Shown: positions 49,688-59,924 of the stretch, one piece after another
Layout: every line of letters begins with the position of its first letter
How positions within the stretch are numbered: position 1 is the first letter of the stretch
Source of the DNA: Bacteroidota bacterium
GTDB lineage: Bacteria > Bacteroidota > Bacteroidia > Cytophagales > Cyclobacteriaceae
Direction of reading: 5' to 3'
NCBI GenBank assembly: GCA_947470895.1
Contig: CANIVF010000011.1
Location: forward strand, 21,046 to 85,045
Length of the DNA stretch: 64,000 nt
The notes under the pieces: generated by a model
The model's input: only the letters and a program-made list of their open reading frames with translations
What the model was told of the DNA's origin: nothing
The model's database searches: none
Program-made: the position numbers and the translations under genes

Positions 49688-52669
49688 CTAATGCCCCAAA
49701 TAGATTCTGGTAGCGGAAACGGTATCTCCAAATTGCACTTTTACAATGTAAATACCCGGGCTTTGGTGGCCCATATCCAGATAGTAAGTTTGATTGAGTG
49801 TTTCCGGCAAAGTGTTATGCAAGATCAACTGGCCAACCATGTTGTAAATTTTGAGATCAACCGGTTTGCGCTCCGCAAGGTTGAAAGTTAATCGAACATC
49901 ATCGATCACACCATACACCGAAAAACTATTTTCAATTGCTAACGGCTCATCGTTGTCATCAATAAAGAACTCAATATTGTCGAGGTATTGATTGTTTCCA
50001 TTTTGTGCGGTGGCCACAAATGCAAATCTCACATTGGATTTACCAATCAGTGAATTTAAGTTGAGGTAGTTTCTTCTCCATTCATTTTTCATCGTAGGTA
50101 TCCACGATTCGTTCGAGAACGCGGTAGCCAGCGATGGCCCTGCCTTGGAGAAAAGAATTGAATTAAAAGAAACTCCACAATCTTCCGAATATAAAACCTT
50201 AAGCTGATCTTCTCCAAAGGCATTGGAAGGATAGGCATTATCGAAGAATAAACTGGCTTCCAGTGCTTTTGATAAGTCCAGCTCCGGGCTTACCAGCCAG
50301 GACTCTTCACCCAGGTTCGGATTATTGAAGGAAGTGAATGCCAATGACGTACCTGAATTTGTTGCTGTTGGAGTCCATACTTCTTGCTGCCCCTGACTGA
50401 CGATGGACCATGAAGAAGTAAATTCATTATCAAAATTCTGCCGTAAAGGAATAATGTCTTTTGATGCGTTGACGATCCGCTGATAGGTAAAACTGTTATT
50501 GGTCGGATTGGAGTCGCTTAAATTGTTTGGATCGGTTAGCGAAATCAAAATGGAATTCAATCCGGATTTTAGTGTTAATGAATTTAAAGCCACGGTTTGT
50601 TCAGCGCTGGGCTGAATATCAAGATTGAAGATGGTTTGAGAAGCTGAAGTTTGATTGTTCACCAAAGTTTGCACTTTAAAACTGGTGATGGGAGTGGTGC
50701 CAAGATTTTTCACGCGTATCAGGGGAGTGGAGTTCAGGTTACAAATTACGGGTGACGGGCTATCGAGCGAGATCAAAGCGAGGTTAGTAAATTCATCGCT
50801 TGATATCGCGATGTTATCCAGGAACTGGTTATTTCCGTAGCCATTAATAGATTCAAAAGAAATTTGAATTTTTTTTCCGATAAAGTCGCTTAATGAAATG
50901 ATTTCGGTTTTCCATTGGGTGGACGTAGGCAAAAAGAAACCTCCGGAACTACCGGTTGTTGTCGATAGCACTAACCCATTTTTATCGAATACTACGGTAG
51001 CCGTATTATTAAAATCACAGGATTCAGAGATCAGTACACGCAATCGATCTTCAAAACCTGCTGAGTAAAATTCATAGGCCCGATCAAATTTTAAGTAGGC
51101 GAAGGAAACATTAGTGAGATCGATAACAGGAGAAATGAGTTGATCACTCGCGCCTTGATTTTCATAATTGAAAGACTCTACAAACAGGGCATTTCCATTG
51201 CTTGTTGTATTGGTTAATGACCAGGTTTTAAGACCATCTGGATTGGCGATGGTCCAATTTGAAGGAATAATATTAAAGCTTTCGTTGAGAGGAATGCCCA
51301 CGAGTGGAGGAATCGTGGTTGTAACAGAGGAGATATTGTTGAATGATCTACCATCCGTTACGCCATTCACCTGTAGAATTTCAAATGTAAATGAAATCGG
51401 ATTTGAATTTGTGGCAATGCCAGTAAACTGAATTTCTCCGCTTTCCAGATTTGAAAGACTGATGGACACATCATTGGTTTGCACAATCATGTTATTCACT
51501 TTCAATTGTACCCGTACGGAAGTAATCGGATCGGTGCCGAGATTTTGAATTTGAAGGGAAGGAGTGAAGCTGCCTTCGCATGCTGTGGCACCGGGCGATA
51601 TGATTTTCCTAATGCCTGCATCAATTGCCAAAACTGGCGGAGTGGTGGCACCTATGGAATTGAGCAGCGTAATTCTTCGCGGACTGTTTTGCATCACTAC
51701 ATTGATACGGCCGACTTGCCCCAGTGAAAACATATTCATGCAAGCGTCATCGGTGTAGTCCATGTAGTTCATATACATATCATCCGAGTTGCACGATGTT
51801 CTTGTTCCGGAAGGGCATTGATTAATGTAACTGCCGGCCTGATTAGGTGTGTCGTCCACATAGTCGCTTCCACTGCACGCGCCTCCATCATCACCCCAGA
51901 TATGATACAACCCAAAGAAGTGACCTACTTCATGTGTGGTCGTACGGCCTTTATTGTATTTGGTATCCAGCGCGAATGCTCCATCGTCAATAGATCCAAA
52001 AGCGGTACTGCTGATGGCCACACCATCTGTTAATCGATCAGTGGGAGAATCGCTCAATGTGGGCAGGTTTGAAACAGGCAATTGGGCATAGCCCAGCGTT
52101 TGATCAGTAAATTTCACTACCCAGATGTTCAGGTATTTTTCTGCAGGCCAATAACTCAGTGCTTTGAAGATGGAGTTATCATTCACGGTCCATCCTGATT
52201 GGGTTCCCTGCACGCGAACAATTCCTGTAGTTGGTGCTCCGATGGGATCTTGTTTGGCGAGCACAAACTGAACATCAACCGATCCTGCTAACGGTAAAAA
52301 AGAAGCAGGGGTGCTGGCAGCGTCTGTGTTTAGTCGTTGAAAGTCTTTATTTAAAACATCGATTTGCGACTGTATCTGGGCAACCGATAGATTTAATCCA
52401 TTTCCTTCAGCCTCTCCATTATGGATGATGTGAACCACCACTGGAATTTCGTAGGTAGCTTTTGCATCCTGTGTGCGCCTTGCTTCCATCTTGCGCAGAG
52501 ATACGTTCTGGCGTATCCACTCTTCAAACTGCTGAGTGGTTTCCTTTTTTGGATGGAGTAGATTTCTCAGCTCTTCATATTTTACCGTGGCACAGCGATC
52601 TTGGGCTATGGAACTACGAGTGACTAGGAACAACAGGGTTGCAAAAATAATTCGTGCCGCACAACGCAT
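49688..52669 (-). CDS. Secreted M43 (pappalysin-type) metalloprotease with T9SS tail
   Basis: 993 aa from the Met at 52669, which begins the signal peptide (MRCAARIIFATLLFLV); the frame extends to 52771. Zinc-binding HEVGHFFGLYH at about 246-256 and Met-turn MNYMDYTDD mark the pregnancy-associated plasma protein-A family. DDTPNQAGSY is the conserved substrate-side loop. Two jelly-roll/CARDB-like modules follow, then a type IX secretion tail (KIYNMVGQLILHN, GIYIVKVQFGD). Exported and attached or released at the cell surface. Confidence 0.9.
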   Translation of the reverse strand: MRCAARIIFATLLFLVTRSSIAQDRCATVKYEELRNLLHPKKETTQQFEEWIRQNVSLRKMEARRTQDAKATYEIPVVVHIIHNGEAEGNGLNLSVAQIQSQIDVLNKDFQRLNTDAASTPASFLPLAGSVDVQFVLAKQDPIGAPTTGIVRVQGTQSGWTVNDNSIFKALSYWPAEKYLNIWVVKFTDQTLGYAQLPVSNLPTLSDSPTDRLTDGVAISSTAFGSIDDGAFALDTKYNKGRTTTHEVGHFFGLYHIWGDDGGACSGSDYVDDTPNQAGSYINQCPSGTRTSCNSDDMYMNYMDYTDDACMNMFSLGQVGRINVVMQNSPRRITLLNSIGATTPPVLAIDAGIRKIISPGATACEGSFTPSLQIQNLGTDPITSVRVQLKVNNMIVQTNDVSISLSNLESGEIQFTGIATNSNPISFTFEILQVNGVTDGRSFNNISSVTTTIPPLVGIPLNESFNIIPSNWTIANPDGLKTWSLTNTTSNGNALFVESFNYENQGASDQLISPVIDLTNVSFAYLKFDRAYEFYSAGFEDRLRVLISESCDFNNTATVVFDKNGLVLSTTTGSSGGFFLPTSTQWKTEIISLSDFIGKKIQISFESINGYGNNQFLDNIAISSDEFTNLALISLDSPSPVICNLNSTPLIRVKNLGTTPITSFKVQTLVNNQTSASQTIFNLDIQPSAEQTVALNSLTLKSGLNSILISLTDPNNLSDSNPTNNSFTYQRIVNASKDIIPLRQNFDNEFTSSWSIVSQGQQEVWTPTATNSGTSLAFTSFNNPNLGEESWLVSPELDLSKALEASLFFDNAYPSNAFGEDQLKVLYSEDCGVSFNSILFSKAGPSLATAFSNESWIPTMKNEWRRNYLNLNSLIGKSNVRFAFVATAQNGNNQYLDNIEFFIDDNDEPLAIENSFSVYGVIDDVRLTFNLAERKPVDLKIYNMVGQLILHNTLPETLNQTYYLDMGHQSPGIYIVKVQFGDTVSATRIYLGH

Positions 52670-52772
52670 AAAAGGCGGGTGGTCTTTACATTTTCTCAAA
52701 CGCTTGGAATCGAATTCCATTGTATTCGCGTGCGAAATTGGGGTATGGCTATGGGGTTTATCATAACCCACA

Positions 52773-53039
52773 CTAAGCCGTGGTCAGGTTTACTACATCA
52801 ATTTTTTTTATTTCGGGCACTGTTCTTTTGATGGCCTCTTCTACGCCAGCCTTGAACGTCATGGTTGACATCGGGCATGTGCCGCATGCGCCCAAGAACT
52901 CAAGTTTTAATATCTGATCAGCTGTAAATTCCAACACTCGCACATTACCACCATCGGCTTCCAAGTATGGACGAATACTATCTAACGCTGCTTCGATGCG
53001 ATTGGTTAGTTCTGTTGATTTCAGTGCTTGAGTATTCAT
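52773..53039 (-). CDS. NifU-like (NFU) Fe-S scaffold protein
   Basis: 88 aa: the C-terminal NifU domain alone, with RPYLEADGGNVRVLEF and the cluster-binding GACGTCPMSTMTFKAGVE (CxxC). Delivers or assembles Fe-S clusters. Its start overlaps the mrp stop by one base, so the two are coupled, in keeping with a shared Fe-S carrier role. Confidence 0.95.
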   Translation of the reverse strand: MNTQALKSTELTNRIEAALDSIRPYLEADGGNVRVLEFTADQILKLEFLGACGTCPMSTMTFKAGVEEAIKRTVPEIKKIDVVNLTTA

Positions 53040-54133
53040 TACACGGTGAGCTCTACGCGTTTAGTGGAATCAAAGTTAGCATTTCTTATTGCAATTTGGC
53101 GTGCCATGGCTTCGGCTAATTCTTTGAATGCCTGAGCGGTTACTCCGTCTTTCAAGACCGCAGGTAATCCACTGTCTCCGCTTTCGCGGATGCTTTGCAC
53201 TAAGGGTATCTGCCCCAGCAGAGGAACATGGTATTTATTCGCCAGAGTTTTGCCTCCGTCTTTTCCGAATATGTAATACTTGTTATCAGGTAGTTCCTCC
53301 GGGGTGAAGTAGGCCATGTTTTCAATGACGCCTAACACCGGCACGTTGATCTGAGGTTGCTTAAACATAGCCAGCCCTTTGTTTGCATCAGCAAGCGCTA
53401 CTTTCTGTGGTGTTGTTACAATCACCGCACCGGTTACAGGTACTGTTTGCACGAGTGTAAGGTGGATATCACTGGTGCCGGGAGGCAGGTCGATCAATAG
53501 ATAATCAAGATCGCCCCATACGGTGTCGCAAATGAATTGCTTCAATGCTGCACTGGCCATAGGTCCTCTCCAAATCACAGCACTGTCGGCAGGAGCCAGG
53601 AATCCAATCGACATCAGTTTCACTCCGTAATGTTCCAGTGGAATGATGTAGTTCTTTCCATCCACTACTTTCACTTCGGGTTGCTCGCGTTCGCAGTTAA
53701 ACATGACGGGAATGGAAGGCCCAAAAATATCAGCATCAATCAAACCTACTTTGGCGCCTGCTTGTGCCAGCGCTACAGCGAGATTCGTGGTGACGGTAGA
53801 TTTTCCGACACCACCTTTTCCTGAGGCAATGGCGATAATATTTTTTACTCCGGGCAATAGCGGTGCGTTGTCGCGCAAGCTCGTTACCGAAGAGGTCATT
53901 TTAATATCGATACTGAAATCCTTCCCAACCACTTTTTCAACCGCTTCTTCACAGTCTTTTCTGATTTTCTCCTTTAATGGACAAGCTGGTGTGGTGAGCA
54001 CCACCGTAAAACTTACTTTTCGATCACCAACCTCAATATCCTTCACCATATTGAGGGTGACCAAATCCTTTTTCAAATCTGGATCGTGAACGGTGCCCAG
54101 GGCTTTTAAAATCACTTCTTTAGTAATACTCAT
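53039..54133 (-). CDS. Mrp/ApbC/NBP35-type Fe-S carrier ATPase
   Basis: 364 aa from ATG 54133 (MSITKEVILKAL); the open frame has 6 more codons. N-terminal MIP18 (DUF59) domain to about 95, P-loop IASGKGGVGKSTVTTNLAVA, switch GLIDADIFGPSIP, and DYLLIDLPPGTSDIHLTLVQ. The CxxC commonly found near the C-terminus of ApbC proteins is not evident here. Fe-S cluster delivery with NFU is the likely job. Confidence 0.9.
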   Translation of the reverse strand: MSITKEVILKALGTVHDPDLKKDLVTLNMVKDIEVGDRKVSFTVVLTTPACPLKEKIRKDCEEAVEKVVGKDFSIDIKMTSSVTSLRDNAPLLPGVKNIIAIASGKGGVGKSTVTTNLAVALAQAGAKVGLIDADIFGPSIPVMFNCEREQPEVKVVDGKNYIIPLEHYGVKLMSIGFLAPADSAVIWRGPMASAALKQFICDTVWGDLDYLLIDLPPGTSDIHLTLVQTVPVTGAVIVTTPQKVALADANKGLAMFKQPQINVPVLGVIENMAYFTPEELPDNKYYIFGKDGGKTLANKYHVPLLGQIPLVQSIRESGDSGLPAVLKDGVTAQAFKELAEAMARQIAIRNANFDSTKRVELTV

Positions 54134-54238
54134 AACTGCAAAACAGCACAAATTACACGGTTCTTTGAAGTTCTTTCGAATAATTTCTTCGACAATACGG
54201 TATGTCTACCTGCTTACTAGATAACCGTCCAATATTCT

Positions 54239-54246
54239 TATATTTG
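54239..54246 (+). promoter_or_regulatory. Candidate -7 promoter box of cysH
   Basis: TATATTTG is a perfect match to the Bacteroidota TAnnTTTG -7 element, only 5 bp before the cysH ATG. If used, transcription would begin at or beside the start codon, making a leaderless mRNA. The -33 element is weak. Confidence 0.4.
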
Positions 54247-54251
54247 CTTCC

Positions 54252-54962
54252 ATGTTATCAGGAGAAACACATCATCAATTAAGCACCCTGGCTGCTCATG
54301 AGGGGCTTCGTTGGGTAGCTGAACATTTTCATACGGCAAAGTTTGCTTCCTCCTTTGGTGAGGAAGATCAAGTAATTACGCAACTTATTGCCAGCCAGCA
54401 TTTATCCATTGGAATTTTTACATTAGATACAGGCCGTCTTTTTCAGGAAACGTACGACCTGATTGATTTAACAAGAGCTAATTATAAGATCGACATTGAT
54501 GTTCTTTTCCCGGATGCTACGGAGGTAGAAAAGTATGTTAAAGACAAAGGAATCAACGGGTTCTATAATTCTGTGGATAACAGAAAAGAATGCTGCGGCA
54601 TCCGTAAAATACACCCGTTGAACCGGGCGCTTAGCGGTGTTGATCTCTGGGTTACAGGTTTGCGTAGGTCGCAATCGTCCAACCGACAATTGATGCAGAA
54701 GGTAGAATGGATCCCCGAATACAACCTGATCAAATACAATCCTTTATTCGATTGGTCGGATGAAGACATGCAGCAGCATATTGAAGCTCACCACATTCCG
54801 TTGAATACACTGCATAAAAAAGGTTTTCCGAGTATTGGTTGTGCTCCGTGCACCCGCGCCATCGCTCCTGGCGAAGATCTCCGCGCAGGCCGATGGTGGT
54901 GGGAAGGAAGCGCCAAAGAATGTGGTTTGCACGAAACGAAAGCAGGTTATAACCCAGTTTAA
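54252..54962 (+). CDS. cysH: Adenylyl-sulfate (APS) reductase, CysH family
   Basis: 236 aa. TAKFASSFGEEDQVITQLIA is the PP-loop, FTLDTGRLFQETYDL follows. The Cys pair in ECCGIRKIHPL together with GCAPCTRAI gives the four ligands of a [4Fe-4S] cluster, so it is the APS- rather than PAPS-specific form. ECGLH near the C-terminus carries the catalytic Cys. It reduces activated sulfate to sulfite in assimilation. Stands alone, divergent from mrp-nfu. Confidence 0.95.
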   Translation: MLSGETHHQLSTLAAHEGLRWVAEHFHTAKFASSFGEEDQVITQLIASQHLSIGIFTLDTGRLFQETYDLIDLTRANYKIDIDVLFPDATEVEKYVKDKGINGFYNSVDNRKECCGIRKIHPLNRALSGVDLWVTGLRRSQSSNRQLMQKVEWIPEYNLIKYNPLFDWSDEDMQQHIEAHHIPLNTLHKKGFPSIGCAPCTRAIAPGEDLRAGRWWWEGSAKECGLHETKAGYNPV

Positions 54963-55029
54963 TCCTCTTTTTTTAGCCTGTAATTACGGTTAACTAAAGT
55001 ATCTTTACGGATTCTGAAGAATAGACCTC

Positions 55030-56955
55030 TTGATCTCCCGCGATACCATAGAAGAAATCCGAAACCGCATTGATATCATTGATGTCATCAGCGATTTTTT
55101 GACCCTTAAGAAGTCGGGGAGCAATTATAAAGCGTTAAGCCCATTCGCCAACGAGAAGACGCCCTCGTTTTTCGTGGTTCCCGCCAAGGGCATATTTAAA
55201 GATTTCAGTAGCGGCAAGGGTGGCGATGCCATTACGTTTGTGATGGAGCATGAAAAAATGGGCTACACCGAGGCGCTCCGCTACCTGGCCAAAAAATATG
55301 GTGTAGATATCAAAGAAGAGCGCCAGACTGAAGAGGGCAAGGCTGAGCAAAGTGAACGTGAAGGACTTTACATCCTCATGAACTTTGCGAAAGAATATTA
55401 TCGCAAGCAACTTACTGGAAGTGAAGAAGGAATCAGCATCGGACTAAGTTATTTCAGAGAGCGTGGATTCAACGATCGCACCATTGAGAAATTTGAATTA
55501 GGATATGCGTTGGAAGGGTGGGAGAATTTTACCAAAGAAGCGATAACAAAAGGGTATAATAAAGAGCTGCTGGAAAAAACAGGACTCATCGTTAAGAAGG
55601 ATGATGGTAGTACCTATGACCGCTTTCGAGGAAGGGTGATATTTCCCGTGCACAACATCTCCGGTAAGGTGATTGCATTTGGTGCGCGCATGCTGGGCAA
55701 GGATAAGAACCAGCCCAAGTACATCAACTCACCGGAAACCGATATCTATCACAAGAGCGATGTCTTATATGGTTTGTATCAGGCCAAGAATGCCATTCGC
55801 CAACATGATGTTTGTTACCTGGTAGAAGGATATACTGATGTGATTTCATTACATCAATCGGATGTTTCGAATGTGGTAGCCTCTTCGGGCACTGCGCTTA
55901 CGGAAAGTCAGATCAGAGTTATTCGGAGGTTTACGGAGAACGTTACGGTGCTCTTCGATGGTGATTCGGCCGGTATCAAAGCCGCACTGCGCGGTATCGA
56001 CATGATTCTGAAAGGCGGCATGAACGTGCGAGTGGTGTTGTTTCCGGATGGGGAAGATCCGGATAGCTATTCACGCAAAGTAGGCACCACCGAATTTCAG
56101 AAATTTTTAAAAGATCATACACAGGATTTCGTTTCGTTTAAAGCAGGACTCTATGCATCCGAAGCTGGAGGAGATCCGATCCGCAAAGCGGAATCCATCA
56201 AAGAAATTATTTCCAGTATTTCGCAAATTCCTGATGCGGTCAAGCGATCCGTTTATATTCAGGAAACCAGCAGCTTGTTAAAGATTGCTGAGCCGGTGTT
56301 GCTTAGTGAGTTGAATAAGATTCTTATTCAGGAAAGGCGAAAGGCAGAGAAAGATAAACCCAGGGAGCAGCATCCGGAAGAATCGATTCCGGTGGTGCCT
56401 GAAGAAATTGAACCTAACAAACTGGATGTACAGGGAATGGTGCAATTGCAGGAGCGCGAAACCATTCGATTGCTTTTGAATTATGCCGACAAGGCGGTAG
56501 AGGAACACAAACTCACCGAATTTATCATGCAGGAGTTGGATGATGTTACGTTTACCAATCCGGTGTATAAACAAATTTATGAGGCGTTTAAGGATGGCGC
56601 TATACAGGGCAACGTGACGGATAGTAATTCTTTTTTAAAAAGTAGCAGCGCTGAAGTAAAAAATACCGTAACTGAATTGATCACCGCCCGTTACGACACC
56701 AGCAAGCATTGGAACTCTAAGAATATCTTTTTCTCCAAGGAAAGTGAAATCGTGAATGAGTTGGCTTTGAGCAATGTATTGCGGTTGAAGTTCAGGATGG
56801 TGCAGAAAATGATGGAGGAGAATCTGCAAAAGATAAAAGAGGCAGAGCGTGGAGGAAGTTGGGAACAATTAGAACAGACGTTGATTGATCAAACCGGATT
56901 AAAAGATGCTGAACGTGAACTGGCTAAATTGTTGGGTATTGTGGTAGCAAAATAG
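55030..56955 (+). CDS. dnaG: DNA primase DnaG with degenerate zinc finger
   Basis: 641 aa from a TTG start (MISRDTIEEIRNRID is the family N-terminus). RNA polymerase core about 115-330 with YLVEGYTDVISLHQ and VLFDGDSAGIKAALRGIDM (TOPRIM acidic residues present), and a C-terminal helicase-binding domain. In the N-terminal CHC2 domain all four zinc ligands are replaced: Ser37, Ala40, Asp58 and Ser61 (LSPFANEKTPSF, KDFSSGKGGDAI) stand where Cys, His, Cys, Cys are expected. The surrounding residues are otherwise well conserved. Confidence 0.95.
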   Translation: MISRDTIEEIRNRIDIIDVISDFLTLKKSGSNYKALSPFANEKTPSFFVVPAKGIFKDFSSGKGGDAITFVMEHEKMGYTEALRYLAKKYGVDIKEERQTEEGKAEQSEREGLYILMNFAKEYYRKQLTGSEEGISIGLSYFRERGFNDRTIEKFELGYALEGWENFTKEAITKGYNKELLEKTGLIVKKDDGSTYDRFRGRVIFPVHNISGKVIAFGARMLGKDKNQPKYINSPETDIYHKSDVLYGLYQAKNAIRQHDVCYLVEGYTDVISLHQSDVSNVVASSGTALTESQIRVIRRFTENVTVLFDGDSAGIKAALRGIDMILKGGMNVRVVLFPDGEDPDSYSRKVGTTEFQKFLKDHTQDFVSFKAGLYASEAGGDPIRKAESIKEIISSISQIPDAVKRSVYIQETSSLLKIAEPVLLSELNKILIQERRKAEKDKPREQHPEESIPVVPEEIEPNKLDVQGMVQLQERETIRLLLNYADKAVEEHKLTEFIMQELDDVTFTNPVYKQIYEAFKDGAIQGNVTDSNSFLKSSSAEVKNTVTELITARYDTSKHWNSKNIFFSKESEIVNELALSNVLRLKFRMVQKMMEENLQKIKEAERGGSWEQLEQTLIDQTGLKDAERELAKLLGIVVAK

Positions 56956-57002
56956 GAATAGGAATAATTTTTTCTTTGTTAGATAAGTGAAAATAAATAA
57001 AC

Positions 57003-58223
57003 ATGAGTGATAAAATTATGATTGATTCGATCTTAGAGGCGATTGAAGAAATAAAAAATGGTAAAGTCATAATTGTTGTAGACGATGAGGATCGTGAAAA
57101 TGAAGGTGACTTTGTTTGTGCTGCTGAATCCATTACGCCCGAGATTGTTAACTTCATGGCTACCCATGGTCGCGGATTGATCTGCGCCCCGTTAATGGAA
57201 GACCGTTGTGAAGAGATGGGCCTCGATTTGATGGTAGGAAAAAACACCGCCACGTTTGAAACGCCTTTCACTGTATCAGTGGATTTGATTGGTCACGGAT
57301 GTACTACGGGTATTTCCGCTCACGATCGTTACAAAACCATCAAGGCGCTGGTTGATCCTAAAACAAAATCGGAAGAATTAGGCAGACCAGGTCATATATT
57401 TCCATTGCGTGCCAAAAAAGAGGGAGTGCTCAGGCGCCCTGGCCATACCGAAGCTGCTGTTGACTTTGCGCGTCTTGCAGGCTTTAGGCCTGCTGGGGTT
57501 TTGGTCGAAATCATGAACGAAGATGGCTCCATGGCCCGCCTGGCGGATCTTCGAAAAGTGGCTGATCATTTTAATCTTAAGTTGGTAACGATTAAAGATT
57601 TGATCGCTTATCGCATGAAGGTTGAATCACAGATTCGCAGACAGGTGGACGTAAAGATGCCGACTGAATACGGAGATTTTAAATTGGTGGCTTACGAGCA
57701 AATCAATACTACGGAAGTGCACATGGCGTTAGTAAAGGGTGAATGGAAACAAGATGAACCGGTGATGGTGCGCGTACACTCTTCTTGTGTAACAGGAGAT
57801 ATTTTTGGATCATGCCGGTGCGACTGTGGTTCGCAATTGCATGCTGCCATGGAGATGGTGGAGCGTGAGGGTAAAGGGATTGTTCTGTACATGAAACAAG
57901 AAGGAAGAGGCATTGGTTTGTTGAATAAACTGAGAGCCTATAAATTACAAGAAGAAGGACTTGATACCGTGGAGGCTAACTTGCAGTTAGGTTTTGAAAT
58001 GGATAGTCGCGACTATGGTATTGGCGCTCAGATTTTAAGTGATCTAGGTGTATCTAAGATCAGGCTGATCACCAATAATCCAAAGAAACGCGTTGGGTTA
58101 ATGGGTTATGGTCTGGAGATCGTGGATAATATTGCCATCGAAATTGCACCCAATATGCACAATGAAAAATATTTAAAAACGAAACGAGACAAACTCGGAC
58201 ACATGATTTTGAATTCAAAGTGA
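57003..58223 (+). CDS. ribBA: Bifunctional DHBP synthase / GTP cyclohydrolase II
   Basis: 406 aa. RibB part about 1-205 ([55 protein letters not shown]) makes 3,4-dihydroxybutanone 4-phosphate. RibA part about 215-400 ([24 protein letters not shown] zinc ligands, [13 protein letters not shown]) opens GTP. Two committed inputs of riboflavin synthesis. Its stop overlaps the start of the next gene. Confidence 0.97.
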   Translation: MSDKIMIDSILEAIEEIKNGKVIIVVDDEDRENEGDFVCAAESITPEIVNFMATHGRGLICAPLMEDRCEEMGLDLMVGKNTATFETPFTVSVDLIGHGCTTGISAHDRYKTIKALVDPKTKSEELGRPGHIFPLRAKKEGVLRRPGHTEAAVDFARLAGFRPAGVLVEIMNEDGSMARLADLRKVADHFNLKLVTIKDLIAYRMKVESQIRRQVDVKMPTEYGDFKLVAYEQINTTEVHMALVKGEWKQDEPVMVRVHSSCVTGDIFGSCRCDCGSQLHAAMEMVEREGKGIVLYMKQEGRGIGLLNKLRAYKLQEEGLDTVEANLQLGFEMDSRDYGIGAQILSDLGVSKIRLITNNPKKRVGLMGYGLEIVDNIAIEIAPNMHNEKYLKTKRDKLGHMILNSK

Positions 58224-58831
58224 AACGTCTAGCAATCCTCTTATATAGTTTAATCAGCTTTACTGCGGCTGCACAACAATTTGCGTTTGAACTGTGGCAT
58301 GAAGGCAAGTTGATTCTGGATACCGGAGATACGCTGCGCGGCACAATCAAGTATGACTTGCAAAGTGATTTGCTGCAATATCAAGCCAATCAGCAGACGC
58401 CCAAGTTGGAAAGCTACACGGCACGTAAGGTGCTGTTCTTTGAGATTTATGACGGCACAGTTAAACGTTATCGGATCTTTTATTCCTTGCCTTATTCCTC
58501 TGCAGGTCAGTACAAAGCACCCGTATTTTTTGAATTGCTGGAAGAAGGTAAATTGACTGTGTTGTGCCGCGAGAATCTGGAATACCGCACTAGCACTTCC
58601 TTTTACTATTATGGCTCATACACCAGGCTGGTGTTGATTAATAAGTATTTCATCCTGAAAGAGAATGGGAACATCGAAGAGTACCGGGGAAAGAAAAATG
58701 ATTGGTATGAATTGATGAGAGGCAAGGAAGATGAAGTTCAAAAATACGTAAGAGCCAACCGCATTGATCTGGATGACAAATATGAGCTTGCTCAGGCTTT
58801 GAATTTTTATAATTCCTTTTTTGTAAAATAG
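58220..58831 (+). CDS. Conserved exported protein of unknown function
   Basis: 203 aa from a GTG overlapping the ribBA stop (GTGA), so translationally coupled. Signal peptide ends near TAAAQ. The mature part, [20 protein letters not shown] then [20 protein letters not shown], is the kind of beta-rich exported protein seen in many Bacteroidota. No motif gives a function. Confidence 0.75.
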   Translation: MKRLAILLYSLISFTAAAQQFAFELWHEGKLILDTGDTLRGTIKYDLQSDLLQYQANQQTPKLESYTARKVLFFEIYDGTVKRYRIFYSLPYSSAGQYKAPVFFELLEEGKLTVLCRENLEYRTSTSFYYYGSYTRLVLINKYFILKENGNIEEYRGKKNDWYELMRGKEDEVQKYVRANRIDLDDKYELAQALNFYNSFFVK

Positions 58832-58856
58832 CATTTATTTTTTATCACGATATTTT

Positions 58857-59636
58857 ATGCAACGACCTTTGATATTGATTTCAAACGATGATGGTATTAC
58901 GGCACAAGGAATACTGAACTTAGTCAATGTGATGAAGGAACTGGGCGATGTGATTGTGGTGGCACCCGATGGCCCACAGTCGGGCATGGGGCACGCGATT
59001 ACCGTAGGTGATACACTTCGGTTGAATGAGTCGTTTATTTTTGAAGGGGTGAGAGCATACGAATGCTCGGGCACACCGGCCGATTGTATAAAGATGGCTC
59101 GTCATTTTGTTTTGAAAGATAATCGCCAACCTGATCTGGTCGTGAGCGGAATCAATCATGGAAGCAATACTTCGATCAGTGTTCTTTATTCCGGCACGAT
59201 GTCGGCTGCGATTGAAGGCGCAATTGAAGGCACGCCTGCAATCGGTTTTTCGCTATGCGATTACAGCCACAAAGCAGATTTCTCGCATACGCATGAAGTA
59301 GTAAAAAAGATTGCACAACAAGTGTTGGAGAATGGATTGCCCAAAGGTGTTGCGTTGAATGTGAACATTCCACCCAAGCGCAACGAACCTGTTAAAGGTA
59401 TTCGTGTTTGTCGCCAGGCCAATGCCAAGTGGGTGGAGGATTTTGTACAACGCTTTGATCCAAATGGAAGAAGTTATTTTTGGATGACCGGCAACTTCGT
59501 GAATTTTGATAAGGGAGAAGACAACGATGAGTGGGCCATAGCGAATAATTATGTTTCTGTTGTTCCATGTCAGTTTGATCTCACCGCGCACTCTGCCATT
59601 TCGGTGTTGAATGAGGAGTGGAGTATTTTAGATTGA
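58857..59636 (+). CDS. surE: 5'-nucleotidase SurE
   Basis: 259 aa. LILISNDDGITAQGI carries the metal-binding Asp pair; APDGPQSGMGHAITVGDTLR, YECSGTPADCIKMA and DLVVSGINHGSNTSISVLYSGTMS-like motifs complete the active site. Dephosphorylates nucleoside monophosphates under stress. The spacer to priA (59637-59924) shows nothing else. Confidence 0.95.
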   Translation: MQRPLILISNDDGITAQGILNLVNVMKELGDVIVVAPDGPQSGMGHAITVGDTLRLNESFIFEGVRAYECSGTPADCIKMARHFVLKDNRQPDLVVSGINHGSNTSISVLYSGTMSAAIEGAIEGTPAIGFSLCDYSHKADFSHTHEVVKKIAQQVLENGLPKGVALNVNIPPKRNEPVKGIRVCRQANAKWVEDFVQRFDPNGRSYFWMTGNFVNFDKGEDNDEWAIANNYVSVVPCQFDLTAHSAISVLNEEWSILD

Positions 59637-59924
59637 TTGAAAATATTGATAAGATTTGCTCGAGGCTGTCATGTGGTCGGGCAACTTACTCTTTCCAATA
59701 TCACTTCATGTAACACCGAACCGGGATCTCGTACGGTTTACGGATAATTTTTTTCATAGTAACGTTCTCACTTCCCTTTATCTGGATCCCGGTTCGCGAT
59801 TTGTAGTTTGGAGTAGTAGTTTTCATTTCGGTTAACTTGACCGGGATGGTATTTCATAGATCCTATTTTGGATCGACTTACACTTTTTAACACCACTCCT
59901 GTGTGCGTACGTTGAATGAGCCTA

